In this document: positions 24,883-33,386 of the stretch, one piece after another
Position numbering within the stretch: the stretch's first letter is position 1
How the letters are laid out: each line of letters begins with the position of its first letter
Assembly (NCBI RefSeq): GCF_040546815.1
Contig: NZ_JBEPOO010000001.1
Location: 1,736,001 to 1,800,000 of the forward strand
From: Devosia sp. 2618
GTDB lineage: Bacteria > Pseudomonadota > Alphaproteobacteria > Rhizobiales > Devosiaceae
Reading direction: 5' to 3'
Length of the DNA stretch: 64,000 nucleotides
Program-made: the position numbers and the translations under genes
Notes under the pieces: generated by a model
What the model saw: only the letters and a program-made list of their open reading frames with translations
What the model was told of the DNA's origin: nothing
Database searches by the model: none

Positions 24883-25830
24883 CTACTCGGTCAGGTTCTC
24901 GTCGGCAGCATTGATTGCCGTGGTCAGCTTGTCGAGCGCGCCCGAATAGGCGGCGTAGTTGCGGATCCAGTAGGCGGGCCAGTCGGTGACGGCACCGGCG
25001 GCAGCGGCCTTCATCAGCGTCCAGGTTGGCTGGGCGACGGCGATCTGCATGGTCGACGGAGAGCGGTTGTCGACGATGATGAGATCAGGCTGATACTTGT
25101 CGGCGTTTTCCCAAGACAGGGTTTCCCAGTAGCCGCGATCTTCAGCGATTGCAGGATCGATTATGTTGAGGCCCCAAGACCTGAAGTCGAGCAATTCGGC
25201 CGAGGCTTCGGTGGCGGCGATCGACAGGGAATCGGTGCCGGCCCAGAGGGCAAGCACGGTCAGATTTGGCTTGGCAGCGGTCGCCGCCTTGAATGCTGCC
25301 AGCGACGTTTCAAAGCCTGCCTTGTTTTCGGCAATGGTCGGATTACTGAGATCGGCGCCCAGGCTGGCTGCGATCACTTCATAGTCTTCGACTAGCTTGA
25401 GGATGGAATCCCCATTGGTCGGGCCGGTGATTGGCGCCAGGGGCGTCAGCGCATCGACCACCGAGGTGCCGCCGCTCCATGTGGTGTCGAGCGGCCAGTA
25501 TTCGGCAATGATCAGTTCCGGATTGAGCGCGGCAGCCTTTTCGATATCCACCTCGCCCCAAGTCTGGCCAATGATCTGGATGCCGGTCAGGTCGAGGCCT
25601 TCGAGCGCCTTAGCGTCTTCGACAGGGCTATCGGCATAAATGCCGACCGGACGAATTCCCAGTGGGATCAGGCCTGCCGCTGCATCCTGGCTGGCAATGA
25701 TGCGGGTCGGGACATTGTCCAGCGTGACCGTATTGCCGAGGCTATCGGTGTAGCTCCACGGCTCAGCAATGACCATTGCAGGCATCAGCGCGAGCGCGGC
25801 GGCGGAAACAACAAGCAGGGTACGGATCAT
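24883..25830 (-). CDS. iron-siderophore ABC transporter substrate-binding protein
   Basis: About 315 residues with a signal peptide (LLVVSAAALALMPAMVIA, cleavage near residue 22). Class III binding protein of the FepB/FecB type: PTRIIASQDAAAGLIPLGIRPVGI at the N-terminal lobe and NPELIIAEYWPLD. ATG 25830 follows GAGCTGATC; ATG 25845 in frame is possible but lacks a ribosome-binding site. First gene of the operon; a TGA-N9-TCA element 51 bases upstream suggests iron control. Confidence 0.9.
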   Translation of the reverse strand: MIRTLLVVSAAALALMPAMVIAEPWSYTDSLGNTVTLDNVPTRIIASQDAAAGLIPLGIRPVGIYADSPVEDAKALEGLDLTGIQIIGQTWGEVDIEKAAALNPELIIAEYWPLDTTWSGGTSVVDALTPLAPITGPTNGDSILKLVEDYEVIAASLGADLSNPTIAENKAGFETSLAAFKAATAAKPNLTVLALWAGTDSLSIAATEASAELLDFRSWGLNIIDPAIAEDRGYWETLSWENADKYQPDLIIVDNRSPSTMQIAVAQPTWTLMKAAAAGAVTDWPAYWIRNYAAYSGALDKLTTAINAADENLTE

Positions 25831-25880
25831 GATCAGCTCATGCATGGATTGGATTTGCCGCTACCTAGTGCGCAATAAGA

Positions 25881-25895
25881 TGATCGGTCAAGTCA
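25881..25895. promoter_or_regulatory. candidate iron-responsive operator (TGA-N9-TCA) of the siderophore operon
   Basis: TGATCGGTCAAGTCA fits the IRO consensus TGA-N9-TCA bound by RirA in Rhizobiales. It overlaps TTGACC, a possible -35 of the minus-strand importer operon. With flanks it shares 14 of 18 positions with a site between the two orphan iron-binding-protein genes at 37591-37608, which strengthens the call. Confidence 0.5.
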
Positions 25896-25908
25896 TGTTT
25901 GTTATCGT

Positions 25909-25938
25909 TGATCCATCCGCCCCGAGGTTTCGTAATAG
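25909..25938 (+). promoter_or_regulatory. candidate RpoE(ECF)-dependent promoter of the sigma/anti-sigma operon
   Basis: TGATCC at 25909-25914, 18 bases, then TAATAG at 25933-25938. TGATCC is the -35 consensus of ChrR-paired RpoE in Rhodobacter. The same TGATCC-N18-TAnnAG layout occurs before the flavoprotein operon at 31539. The predicted transcript would start near 25945, just ahead of ATG 25961, which supports autoregulation and that start codon. Confidence 0.65.
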
Positions 25939-25960
25939 ACTAGTAGAGGTGGAACAGGCG

Positions 25961-26560
25961 ATGTATGCGATAGCCATGACCGAACCAGATACGGGCCCCA
26001 TGAGACCGTTTCCCGACGTGGACGACCCGGCGGGACTGGTGGCGCGCATTGCGACCGGCAAGGACCGCTCCGCGCTCGCTGCTCTGTTTGGCCTTTATGG
26101 TCCGCGCGTCAAATCCATGATGCTCAAGCTCGGGGCCAGCGACGCCCTGGCCGAAGATCTGGTGCAAGAGACATTCCTCACCGTTTGGCGCAAGGCAGCG
26201 CTGTATTCAAATCAGCGCGGTGCGGCCAGCACCTGGATTTTCACCATTGCCCGCAATCTGCGGATCGATCAACTGCGCCGCCAATCCAACAAGCCCTACG
26301 AGGACCTGGAGAAGGTGACGCTGGCTAGCGATGCGCCGCTTGGCAGCGTAATGATCGAGCAGCAGCAGGTCATCGAGCGGGTGACCAAGGCTTTGGCCCT
26401 GCTGCCGCAAGAGCAGCAACAGGTGGTGCAGCTCAGTTTTATTCAGGACATGCCACACGCCCAGATCGCCGAAACCGTCGGCATTCCGCTGGGCACCGTA
26501 AAATCGCGACTTCGCCTCGCATATGAACGGCTCCGGCCCATGCTGGACGATCTGCAATGA
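25961..26560 (+). CDS. RNA polymerase ECF sigma factor (RpoE, ChrR-paired group)
   Basis: 199 residues. Region 2 is SALAALFGLYGPRVKSMMLK followed by AEDLVQETFLTVWRKA and STWIFTIARNLRIDQLRR; region 4 is LLPQEQQQVVQLSFIQDMPHAQIAETVGIP then LGTVKSRLRLAYERLR. It is of the ECF group that works with ChrR-type zinc anti-sigmas and answers singlet oxygen. ATG 25961 is chosen from its GAGGTGG and from the promoter just upstream; ATG 25976 is also possible. It overlaps the anti-sigma gene by 4 bases (ATGA). Confidence 0.9.
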   Translation: MYAIAMTEPDTGPMRPFPDVDDPAGLVARIATGKDRSALAALFGLYGPRVKSMMLKLGASDALAEDLVQETFLTVWRKAALYSNQRGAASTWIFTIARNLRIDQLRRQSNKPYEDLEKVTLASDAPLGSVMIEQQQVIERVTKALALLPQEQQQVVQLSFIQDMPHAQIAETVGIPLGTVKSRLRLAYERLRPMLDDLQ

Positions 26561-27207
26561 CCATTCAACATCATCCTGACATCACCACCCTGATGGCGTT
26601 CAGCGCCGGTACTCTCGAGGGGCCGTACGCGACCGTGATCGCCACGCATCTTGCCATGTCGCCCGGTGGGCGCGAAACGCTGCGCCATATCGACACCATT
26701 GGTGGGGCGCTGCTAAGCGCCGAGCCAAGGGCGGAGATTTCGGTGGGCGCATTGGACCGGCTGATGGGCGCGCTGGGCGATGAGCGCATTGTGGTGACGC
26801 CGCCCGATGAGCGGGGAACTGATAGCGTGCCCCTGCCCTTGCAGCAGTATCTGCCCGGCGGTCTGGATGCCGTGCGCTGGCAGTGGACCGGACCGGGCGT
26901 GGCGACGGCTGATCTTGACTGGGGCGACGATGGCAAGTCGCGGCTAATGCTACTGCGCGTCGGCGCGGGTCGCCGCGTACCTGAACATGGGCATGGTGGG
27001 CATGAGCTGACGCTGATCCTGCAGGGTGCCTATAAAGACCGGTTCGGCGTGTTCGCGCGTGGCGATATTGCAGACCACGACGAGGACGTCGAACATCAGC
27101 CGATTGCGGAGCCGGGCGAAGATTGCATCTGTCTTGTGGCGGTAGACGCCAAACTGACCTTCCGGGGACGCCTGATGCGGACTCTGCAACCGCTGTTTGG
27201 AATGTAA
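26557..27207 (+). CDS. ChrR-like cupin anti-sigma factor lacking the zinc CxxC
   Basis: 216 residues in the full ChrR layout: N-terminal anti-sigma domain (residues 1-85) and C-terminal cupin (residues 100-195). His5-His6 and His31 (ATHL) are kept. Where Rhodobacter ChrR has Cys35 and Cys38, this protein has Ser35 and Gly38 (MSPGGR). The cupin metal ligands HGHGGHE and EDVEH are intact, as is CIC near residue 189. It should hold the sigma factor inactive and release it under singlet oxygen or organic peroxide. How it does so without the zinc pair is an open question. Confidence 0.88.
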   Translation: MTIQHHPDITTLMAFSAGTLEGPYATVIATHLAMSPGGRETLRHIDTIGGALLSAEPRAEISVGALDRLMGALGDERIVVTPPDERGTDSVPLPLQQYLPGGLDAVRWQWTGPGVATADLDWGDDGKSRLMLLRVGAGRRVPEHGHGGHELTLILQGAYKDRFGVFARGDIADHDEDVEHQPIAEPGEDCICLVAVDAKLTFRGRLMRTLQPLFGM

Positions 27208-27209
27208 CA

Positions 27210-27962
27210 ATGCAAGCTGGCGTAGCCTGGATTATTGGTGGCGGTTCGGGCATCGGCGCGGCCGTCGCCAAACTGCTGGCTGAACGAGGCTGGACGGTCG
27301 CTATCTCCGGTCGTCGTGTCGAAAAGTTGGCCGAGGTCGCCAAGGCCAATCCGGCCATTCGCCCCTATCCGCTCGATGTGACGGACGCTGATGCCATTGC
27401 GGCAACCATCAAGACGATTGCCAGCGATCTCCGCCGAATCGATCTTTTCATATTCGGGGCCGCGGCCTGGCAGCCGATGGATGTGGGCAATTACGATTTC
27501 GACAAGTTCGCCAAGATCGTCGACACCAATTATCTGGGCGTATTGCGGGTGGCCAATCCGTTACTGGCGCAAATGGACAAGCAGGGCGGCGGGCATTTTG
27601 CCGTCATCGCGTCGGTGGCTGGCTACTTTGGCCTGCCCCGTTCGGCCGCCTATTCATCGACCAAGGCCGGGCTGATCAACCTGCTCGAAACGATGCGAAC
27701 CGAACTGGCGCCGCGCAAAATCAAGGTGCGGATGATCGCGCCGGGGTTTGTGAAATCCGAACTCACCGACAAGAACGATTTTCCGATGCCCTTCCTGATG
27801 GAAACCGACGATGCGGCCAACCGGATCGTCGATGGGCTTACACAATCCAATCGCTTCGAGATCGCGTTTCCGAAGCGGATGGTCTGGCTGATGAAGACGG
27901 TGCGGTGGTTGCCCTATCCGGTGTTCTTCTGGCTGACGAGCAAGATGCTGCCGAAGGGCTAG
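27210..27962 (+). CDS. short-chain dehydrogenase of the sigma-factor operon
   Basis: 250 residues, classical SDR: GGGSGIGAAVAKLL near residue 10, DVTDADAI, ASVAGYFGLPRSAAYSSTKAG with Ser, Tyr and Lys. ATG 27210 follows the anti-sigma stop by 2 bases, so it belongs to the same transcript. Rhodobacter sphaeroides also has an SDR in its RpoE-ChrR regulon, so a role in lipid or stress metabolism is inferred. The C-terminus (residues 220-245) is amphipathic and may attach to the membrane. Confidence 0.88.
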   Translation: MQAGVAWIIGGGSGIGAAVAKLLAERGWTVAISGRRVEKLAEVAKANPAIRPYPLDVTDADAIAATIKTIASDLRRIDLFIFGAAAWQPMDVGNYDFDKFAKIVDTNYLGVLRVANPLLAQMDKQGGGHFAVIASVAGYFGLPRSAAYSSTKAGLINLLETMRTELAPRKIKVRMIAPGFVKSELTDKNDFPMPFLMETDDAANRIVDGLTQSNRFEIAFPKRMVWLMKTVRWLPYPVFFWLTSKMLPKG

Positions 27963-27981
27963 ACTGGGCTTTTGGGAAGAG

Positions 27982-28099
27982 TACCCCCACCTAGCCTCCC
28001 CCTGAAAAGGGGGAGGAATCTGGCCAGTGGATTTGACGAAATCTCGCCCTGCGCTCGATCGGCCCCTCCCCCTATCAGGGGAGGTTAGGTGGGGGGGTA
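27982..28099. repeat. imperfect inverted repeat, REP-like, between convergent genes
   Basis: Outer arms TACCCCCACCTAGCCTCCCC and GGGGAGGTTAGGTGGGGG are complementary apart from a few mismatches. The left arm itself forms CCTCCCCCT-GAAA-AGGGGGAGG (27995-28016). Such C/G-rich palindromic intergenic elements recur in Rhizobiales genomes. Lying between two convergent stops, it may also end transcription in both directions. Confidence 0.6.
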
Positions 28100-28115
28100 T
28101 CCCCTACCAAAACCC

Positions 28116-29351
28116 TCAGGCCGGCTTGCGATACTGATAAATCCCAACGTCGATCGAGCCTTCCGTAAAGCCCGCTTCGCAATAGCTCAGATAGTACACC
28201 CACTTGCGGCGGAACAGTTCGTCATAGCCAAGTGGCGCGATCATCGGCCAGCGTTCGAGGAACCGGTCGCGCCACAGCTTCAGCGTCTTGGCATAGCTCA
28301 GGCGGAATGTGTCGACGTTCTCCAGCACGAGACCGTATTTCTCGCCGAACTCTTTCATCACCGTCTTGGTCAGCAACATGCCGCCCGGGAAGATGTAGCG
28401 CTGAATGAAATCGGGGCCGCTGCGATAACCGTCAAAATCGGCTTCGTTGATGGTGATGGCCTGGATCGCGGCCGTGCCGCCCGGCTTGAGCCGATCATGC
28501 ACGGTCTGGAAATAGCTTGGCCAATTGTCTTCGCCGACGGCCTCGATCATTTCGATGGAGCCGATATGGTCGAACTGGCCCTCGGTGTGACGATAGTCTT
28601 CAAACACCAAGGTCGCGAACTGATCCAGTCCCTGACGCGCCAAGCGTTCCTGACCGTATTTGAGCTGTTCGGCCGAAAGGGTAATGCCGCGCAGGTTGGC
28701 TTTGTAGTCGCGCGCCACGGTTTCGGCGAAACCGCCCCAGCCGCAGCCGATTTCGAGCACGCTAGAGCCTTCGGTGACGCCGGCCATATCGGCGACGCGG
28801 CGGTATTTCTCGTGCTGGGCTTCTTCCAGGCTCTGATCGCCGGAGGTGAACACCGCCGAGGAATAGGTCATGGATGGATCGAGCCATTGGCCATAAAAAT
28901 CATTGCCGAGGTCATAGTGCTCGGCAATGTTTTTCTTGGAGCCTTCGAGCGTATTGCCGCGCGACAGGTGATAGTGCAGATCGCCGGCGGCCTTGCGGAA
29001 AAAGCCGGGATTGGCCTCTTCGAACATGTCGCGGTTCTGCAGGAAAAATCGGAACAACGCGGTGAGGTCATCGACCTCGATATCGCCATTCATATAGGCC
29101 GAGGCGAAGCCTACTGTGCCACGCCGCATCGTCTCGCGGATAACGCGAAAATTGTTGAGCTTGAGCACCGAGTGCTCGCCATTGGCCGAGTTGCCCACGG
29201 TGCGGGTTCGGCCGTTGGGCAGGATCACGGTGACCGAGCCATATTTGGGATGGCCTATCATTTTGAGGCCAATACGCTCGACTGCCCATGAGGCAAATCG
29301 GGTCCAGAGAGTTACGCCAGTATTGCTATCTTCAACTACGGATTTCGTCAT
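28116..29351 (-). CDS. cyclopropane-fatty-acyl-phospholipid synthase family methyltransferase
   Basis: 411 residues. SAM-binding motif VLEIGCGWGGFAETVA near residue 195; family signatures HYDLGNDFYGQWLDPSMTYS, EMIEAVGEDNWPSYF and YIFPGGML. It methylates unsaturated acyl chains of membrane phospholipids with S-adenosylmethionine. Together with the two upstream genes it matches the Rhodobacter RpoE-ChrR target cluster linked to furan fatty acids, so it may be the UfaM-like methyltransferase and not a plain CFA synthase. Last gene of the operon transcribed from 31539. Confidence 0.9.
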   Translation of the reverse strand: MTKSVVEDSNTGVTLWTRFASWAVERIGLKMIGHPKYGSVTVILPNGRTRTVGNSANGEHSVLKLNNFRVIRETMRRGTVGFASAYMNGDIEVDDLTALFRFFLQNRDMFEEANPGFFRKAAGDLHYHLSRGNTLEGSKKNIAEHYDLGNDFYGQWLDPSMTYSSAVFTSGDQSLEEAQHEKYRRVADMAGVTEGSSVLEIGCGWGGFAETVARDYKANLRGITLSAEQLKYGQERLARQGLDQFATLVFEDYRHTEGQFDHIGSIEMIEAVGEDNWPSYFQTVHDRLKPGGTAAIQAITINEADFDGYRSGPDFIQRYIFPGGMLLTKTVMKEFGEKYGLVLENVDTFRLSYAKTLKLWRDRFLERWPMIAPLGYDELFRRKWVYYLSYCEAGFTEGSIDVGIYQYRKPA

Positions 29352-29374
29352 CGGCCCGCTAATCCAAATTGTCG

Positions 29375-30160
29375 CTAAACTTCTCGGCGGCGCTTGAGAT
29401 CACGCCGTAATTTCAGCGTCGGCGGCACGCCCTTGACCCATAAAAGCAGGGCCTCCCAGTGTATGCCGAAGACCACTTTAGCCGTCATAAACGGATATGC
29501 AAGCAGCAGTTTAAACAGCGTCCCGTCGGTCAACGGACGCTCCCTGCCTTCAAAATATGCCGTCAACAGACCGCCCTCATCGGTTGAAAGCGTGATGCCC
29601 AGGAACACCGTTTCGCCCGGTGGCCGGATGGAAAACCGGTAGTTTCCCTCAAGCGTATTGAACGGCGACACGAAGAACGCCTTCTTGGCATCGTGCTGGA
29701 TGACCTCGCCCTCGGGCGCGACCGGCGCTTGATAGAAGTGGTGCTCACCGAAGGTGTTGCTGACTTCGTAGACCAGAAAGCGCGTCGTTCCTTCTGCGTC
29801 TTCGCAGAAGTAGACGGTGATGGGATTGAAAGCGAAACCGAAGATGCGCGGATAGGCTAACATGCGAATACGGGCGATATCGGTGCCCCCGGCTGCAGCC
29901 GCCTTGCGTCGAACGAAGTCGGCAATGCTGGAGCCGTCGCGTTGACCGAAGTCCTTGGTGAACAGGGACACAAGGTTGAATCTATTCAACGAGAAGAGGC
30001 GCAGTTTCTCATTCATCGAGTCAAGCTGATCGAGATCGACCAGCAAGGAGAAGACCCGGTAGCGTAAGGAGTGACGCTTGGGGCGGGCGCGTTTGTGCAC
30101 CACGTCGCCGACGTAGATCGCGCCAGCCTTGTTTGCGCGATCGCCTACTCGGCCGCCCAC
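29375..30160 (-). CDS. DUF1365 family protein
   Basis: 261 residues. YVGDVVHKRARPKRHSLRYRVFSLLVDLD and PRIFGFAFNPITVYFC define DUF1365. It is constantly found between a flavoprotein and a CFA-type methyltransferase, as here, but its activity is not firmly known. GTG 30160 is the start (AAGGAG ten bases before); it overlaps the upstream gene by 16 bases, so the genes are probably translated together. Confidence 0.9.
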   Translation of the reverse strand: MGGRVGDRANKAGAIYVGDVVHKRARPKRHSLRYRVFSLLVDLDQLDSMNEKLRLFSLNRFNLVSLFTKDFGQRDGSSIADFVRRKAAAAGGTDIARIRMLAYPRIFGFAFNPITVYFCEDAEGTTRFLVYEVSNTFGEHHFYQAPVAPEGEVIQHDAKKAFFVSPFNTLEGNYRFSIRPPGETVFLGITLSTDEGGLLTAYFEGRERPLTDGTLFKLLLAYPFMTAKVVFGIHWEALLLWVKGVPPTLKLRRDLKRRREV

Positions 30161-31479
30161 AGCCGCTGGTCTCCTTCGACCCAGTTATGCGCGATGCGAC
30201 CGCGCTGTTCGCTAACCTGCCACGGGCGCTGCACCGGACCGATGCGCTCGGCCACCTCGAGCCCAGCCTGCAGGCCATCCTCGTGGAAACCGTAACCCAT
30301 CCAGGCACCGGCAAACCATGAATTGTTGACGCCCTGAATCTGCCATAGCTGCGGCTGCGTGGCGATGGCCTTGGCGTCGAACAATGGATGCTCGTAGTCG
30401 ATCTCATACATCACCGTGTCCGGTGCGATGTCACGATGCGGGTTGAGCGTCACGAAGATGTTCTCCGTCGTCGGCAGCGGCTGCAGCTTGTTCATCCAAT
30501 AGGTCAGGCTCAAGCCACACTCGCTCCCGCTATCGCGCAGATAGTTCCACGCCGACCACAGGTGACGCCGTTTGGGCATGAAGCTCTTGTCGGAATGGAG
30601 CACCGCGCGGTTGCTCGTATAGCGGAAGGCCGAGAGCAGGCGCTGTTCGGCCTCGCTGGGATCAGCAATCATCGCCAGTGCCTGGTCGGCGTGGGTTGCA
30701 AACACAACCTTGTCGAAATGGCGGTGGCTGCCATCCTCGAAATAGATTTCGACGCCATTGGCGTGGCGACGGACTGATGTGATCCGGGCATTGAGCACGG
30801 TTTCCATCTGCGTCTGCGCCAGGAGCTTGTCGATATACTGGCGCGAGCCGGATGTTACAGTGCGCCATTTGGGACGACCCGAGACCTGAAGCAGCGAGTG
30901 GTTTGCGAAAAACTCAATGAAGGTGCGCGCGGGGAATTCGAGCATGCCGCGTGACGGAGTCGACCAGATGGCCGCCGAAATCGGCAGGATGTGGTCGTCG
31001 ACAAAAGCGCGGGAATAACCGAACCGCTGCAGGAACTGACCGATCGACATATCATTGGAGCAGAGCGCCATCTGCTTGGGGGCTTCGCGGAAGAAGCGCA
31101 TGATATCAGCGACCAGCTGCCAGTGGCGTGGCCTGATGATATTGCGGCGCTGTCCGAACAGGCCCCAGAGATACTCGCCGGAATACTCCATCTGACCTTC
31201 ACCCACCGACACAGCAAAGCTCATGAAGGATTGAGCGGTCTCGACTTCGAAGTGGTCAAAGAAGGCCGTGAGGTTGGGATAATTCTTTTCGTTATAGACG
31301 ATGAAGCCGGTATCAACCGGAACCGGACCCTGCGGCGTGGGCGCCATGACGGTGTTGCTGTGGCCGCCAAGAACCGCGTTCTTCTCGAATAGCGTTACGT
31401 TCTGCGACTTCGACAGCAGCCAAGCCGCTGAAAGTCCAGAGATTCCCGAACCGATAACGGCGATATTCGAGGCGCTCAT
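30145..31479 (-). CDS. FAD-dependent oxidoreductase (amine-oxidase fold, fatty-acid modifying)
   Basis: 444 residues. The FAD Rossmann motif GSGISGLSAAWLL is at residue 11, then FEKNAVLGGHSNTV, and GYGFHEDGLQAGLEVAERIG at the C-terminus. It is the conserved partner of DUF1365 and CFA-like proteins. In Rhodobacter sphaeroides a flavoprotein of this kind is part of the RpoE-ChrR response and of furan-fatty-acid synthesis. A TGATCC-N18-TACAAG promoter lies 30-60 bases upstream, linking it to the sigma factor encoded in this window. Confidence 0.9.
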   Translation of the reverse strand: MSASNIAVIGSGISGLSAAWLLSKSQNVTLFEKNAVLGGHSNTVMAPTPQGPVPVDTGFIVYNEKNYPNLTAFFDHFEVETAQSFMSFAVSVGEGQMEYSGEYLWGLFGQRRNIIRPRHWQLVADIMRFFREAPKQMALCSNDMSIGQFLQRFGYSRAFVDDHILPISAAIWSTPSRGMLEFPARTFIEFFANHSLLQVSGRPKWRTVTSGSRQYIDKLLAQTQMETVLNARITSVRRHANGVEIYFEDGSHRHFDKVVFATHADQALAMIADPSEAEQRLLSAFRYTSNRAVLHSDKSFMPKRRHLWSAWNYLRDSGSECGLSLTYWMNKLQPLPTTENIFVTLNPHRDIAPDTVMYEIDYEHPLFDAKAIATQPQLWQIQGVNNSWFAGAWMGYGFHEDGLQAGLEVAERIGPVQRPWQVSEQRGRIAHNWVEGDQRLWAAE

Positions 31480-31509
31480 AGTCGGGGTGTTCTCCGCTTG
31501 TCAGTGCAA

Positions 31510-31539
31510 CTTGTACGGTCGGAGATACGGCGTGGATCA
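31510..31539 (-). promoter_or_regulatory. candidate RpoE(ECF)-dependent promoter of the flavoprotein/DUF1365/CFA operon
   Basis: On the minus strand TGATCC (31539-31534), 18 bases, TACAAG (31515-31510). Same -35, same spacing and a similar -10 (TAnnAG) as the promoter before the sigma-factor gene. The predicted start is near 31503, 24 bases before ATG 31479. Confidence 0.6.
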
Positions 31540-31553
31540 GTGAGAAGTTTCTT

Positions 31554-33344
31554 TTATGGCTTAGGTTTAGCGATGTCGGTCAGGCGGAATTGAACCTGCT
31601 CGCGGCCCTGATAATGGTCGATGGAAAGCGCACCTGCAAAGTGCATAGGCGCATCGGTGCCGCGCAAAAGTGTATCGCCGATTGCCGTGGTTGCGGCACG
31701 GAAGGCGATTGCCTTTAGCCGCGCACCATCTTCGGAGGTCAGCGTGAAGCTGACATGCCCGCCCTTGCCGACGACCTGCGCAAATCTGGCGCGGTGCGCG
31801 GGGAAGGCAAAAAGTGGTCCCGGATTGCCCGAGCCAAACGGCCCTGCCCGTTCCAGATCATGCACGAGGTCGAGCGAGGCACCACGCGCGGTAAGCGCTG
31901 CATCAATCGGCAAAGCCGTGGCGGCGCGGGCAGCGGCAACGTCGACAGAGAGTTTTTCGGCGAGGAACGACCGGAACGGACCGAGTTGGCCAGTCTTGAT
32001 GGTGACGCCAGCCGCCATGGCGTGGCCGCCGCCCTTGGCCACCAGTCCCAGATCGACCGCTTCGATCACAGCGCGGCCAAGATCGACGCCCGGCATAGAG
32101 CGGCCCGAGCCGGTGCCTGTACCGTCGGGTTGCAGGGCAATGGCGAAGGTGGGGCGTTCGAACCGATCCTTGAGGCGTGAGGCGATAAGGCCGGCAACAC
32201 CAGGGTGCCAATTGGCCGACGCCAGCACGAGGACCGGCGGGCCTTCGCCATTGCCGATTTCCAGTTCGGCGACGGAGATAGCCTCTTCGACGGCGTCGAC
32301 TTCAATGCGCTGGCGCTCGGTATTAAGCTCGTCCAGCCGTGCTGCGATTGAGAGAGCGTGGTGTTCGTCCTCGACTGTCAGCAGTTCGGTGCCCAGAGCG
32401 GCATTGCCGATGCGACCGCCGGCATTGATGCGGGGGCCGATAAGGAAGCCGAGGTGATAGGGATTGAGCGGGCCTGACACGCGGGCGGCGAGCGCCAAAG
32501 CGGCCATGCCGAGATTATCGCCCCGGCGCGCCACTTCCAGCCCGCGCACCACAAAGGCGCGGTTGAGACCAACCAGCGGCACCACATCGCAGACCGTCGC
32601 CAGCGCGACCAGATCGAGCAGCTTGAGCAGATCGGGCAGTCCGGTATCGCCACGGTTACGCAAGGCGCGGTTGACGGCGACCAACACCATGAAGGTGACG
32701 CCGGCAGCGCAGAGGTAGCCAAGGCCGGAAATATCGTCTGGGCGGTTTGGATTGACCAACGCATTGGCGTCCGGCAGTTCGTGGTCAGCCAGATGGTGGT
32801 CGATCACCAGCACATCGACACCGCGCCCACGGGCGTGGGCAATGGGCTTTTCACTGGTCGTGCCGCAGTCGAGCGTGATGATCAGCGTGGCGCCGGCTTC
32901 GATGAGCTTGTCCATGGCCGCGATGTTGGGGCCATAGCCTTCATAGATGCGGTCGGGAATATGCACCTGCGGCTCAATACCAAAGTGGCGCAGATAGCGG
33001 GCCATCAGCGCGCAGGAACAGGCGCCGTCCACGTCATAGTCACCGAATAGCGCGATGTCCTCGTTGTCGGCGATGGCTTTGGCCAGCCGGTCAGCGAGCG
33101 GGTCCATGGCCGTCAAAGTCGACGGATCGGGCATCAGCCCGCGAATGGTGGGTTCGAGATACGCGGCAGATTCGTCGAGCGACACACCACGCGCGGCCAT
33201 AATGCGCGCGAGGATTTCGGGGATGCCGCTGCGCTGAGAAATCGCCGTCGCAGTGCGGGTGGTGGTGGCATCAAGACGGTCGACCCAGGCCCGGCCAGTC
33301 ACGGATCGGGTAACGTCTAAGAATGGGCGCGGGGCGTCGAACAT
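31554..33344 (-). CDS. recJ: single-stranded-DNA-specific exonuclease RecJ
   Basis: 596 residues. DHH phosphoesterase motifs: FGDYDVDGACSCALM (motif I) near residue 97, VLVIDHHLAD (motif III), and RINAGGRIGNAALG in the DHHA1 region, with GGHAMAAG toward the end. It degrades single-stranded DNA 5'-3' in recombination and mismatch repair. It follows glpX and homoserine dehydrogenase on the same strand, as in many Rhizobiales, here with a cupin gene inserted. Confidence 0.95.
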   Translation of the reverse strand: MFDAPRPFLDVTRSVTGRAWVDRLDATTTRTATAISQRSGIPEILARIMAARGVSLDESAAYLEPTIRGLMPDPSTLTAMDPLADRLAKAIADNEDIALFGDYDVDGACSCALMARYLRHFGIEPQVHIPDRIYEGYGPNIAAMDKLIEAGATLIITLDCGTTSEKPIAHARGRGVDVLVIDHHLADHELPDANALVNPNRPDDISGLGYLCAAGVTFMVLVAVNRALRNRGDTGLPDLLKLLDLVALATVCDVVPLVGLNRAFVVRGLEVARRGDNLGMAALALAARVSGPLNPYHLGFLIGPRINAGGRIGNAALGTELLTVEDEHHALSIAARLDELNTERQRIEVDAVEEAISVAELEIGNGEGPPVLVLASANWHPGVAGLIASRLKDRFERPTFAIALQPDGTGTGSGRSMPGVDLGRAVIEAVDLGLVAKGGGHAMAAGVTIKTGQLGPFRSFLAEKLSVDVAAARAATALPIDAALTARGASLDLVHDLERAGPFGSGNPGPLFAFPAHRARFAQVVGKGGHVSFTLTSEDGARLKAIAFRAATTAIGDTLLRGTDAPMHFAGALSIDHYQGREQVQFRLTDIAKPKP

Positions 33345-33386
33345 GTTGCAGAGTTAGGCGATTTCCAAGCACCGGTCGAGCAAAAG

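Noticed and set aside
28089-29291. 400-codon plus-strand open frame
   Set aside because: Antisense to the CFA-type methyltransferase; no domain of its own.
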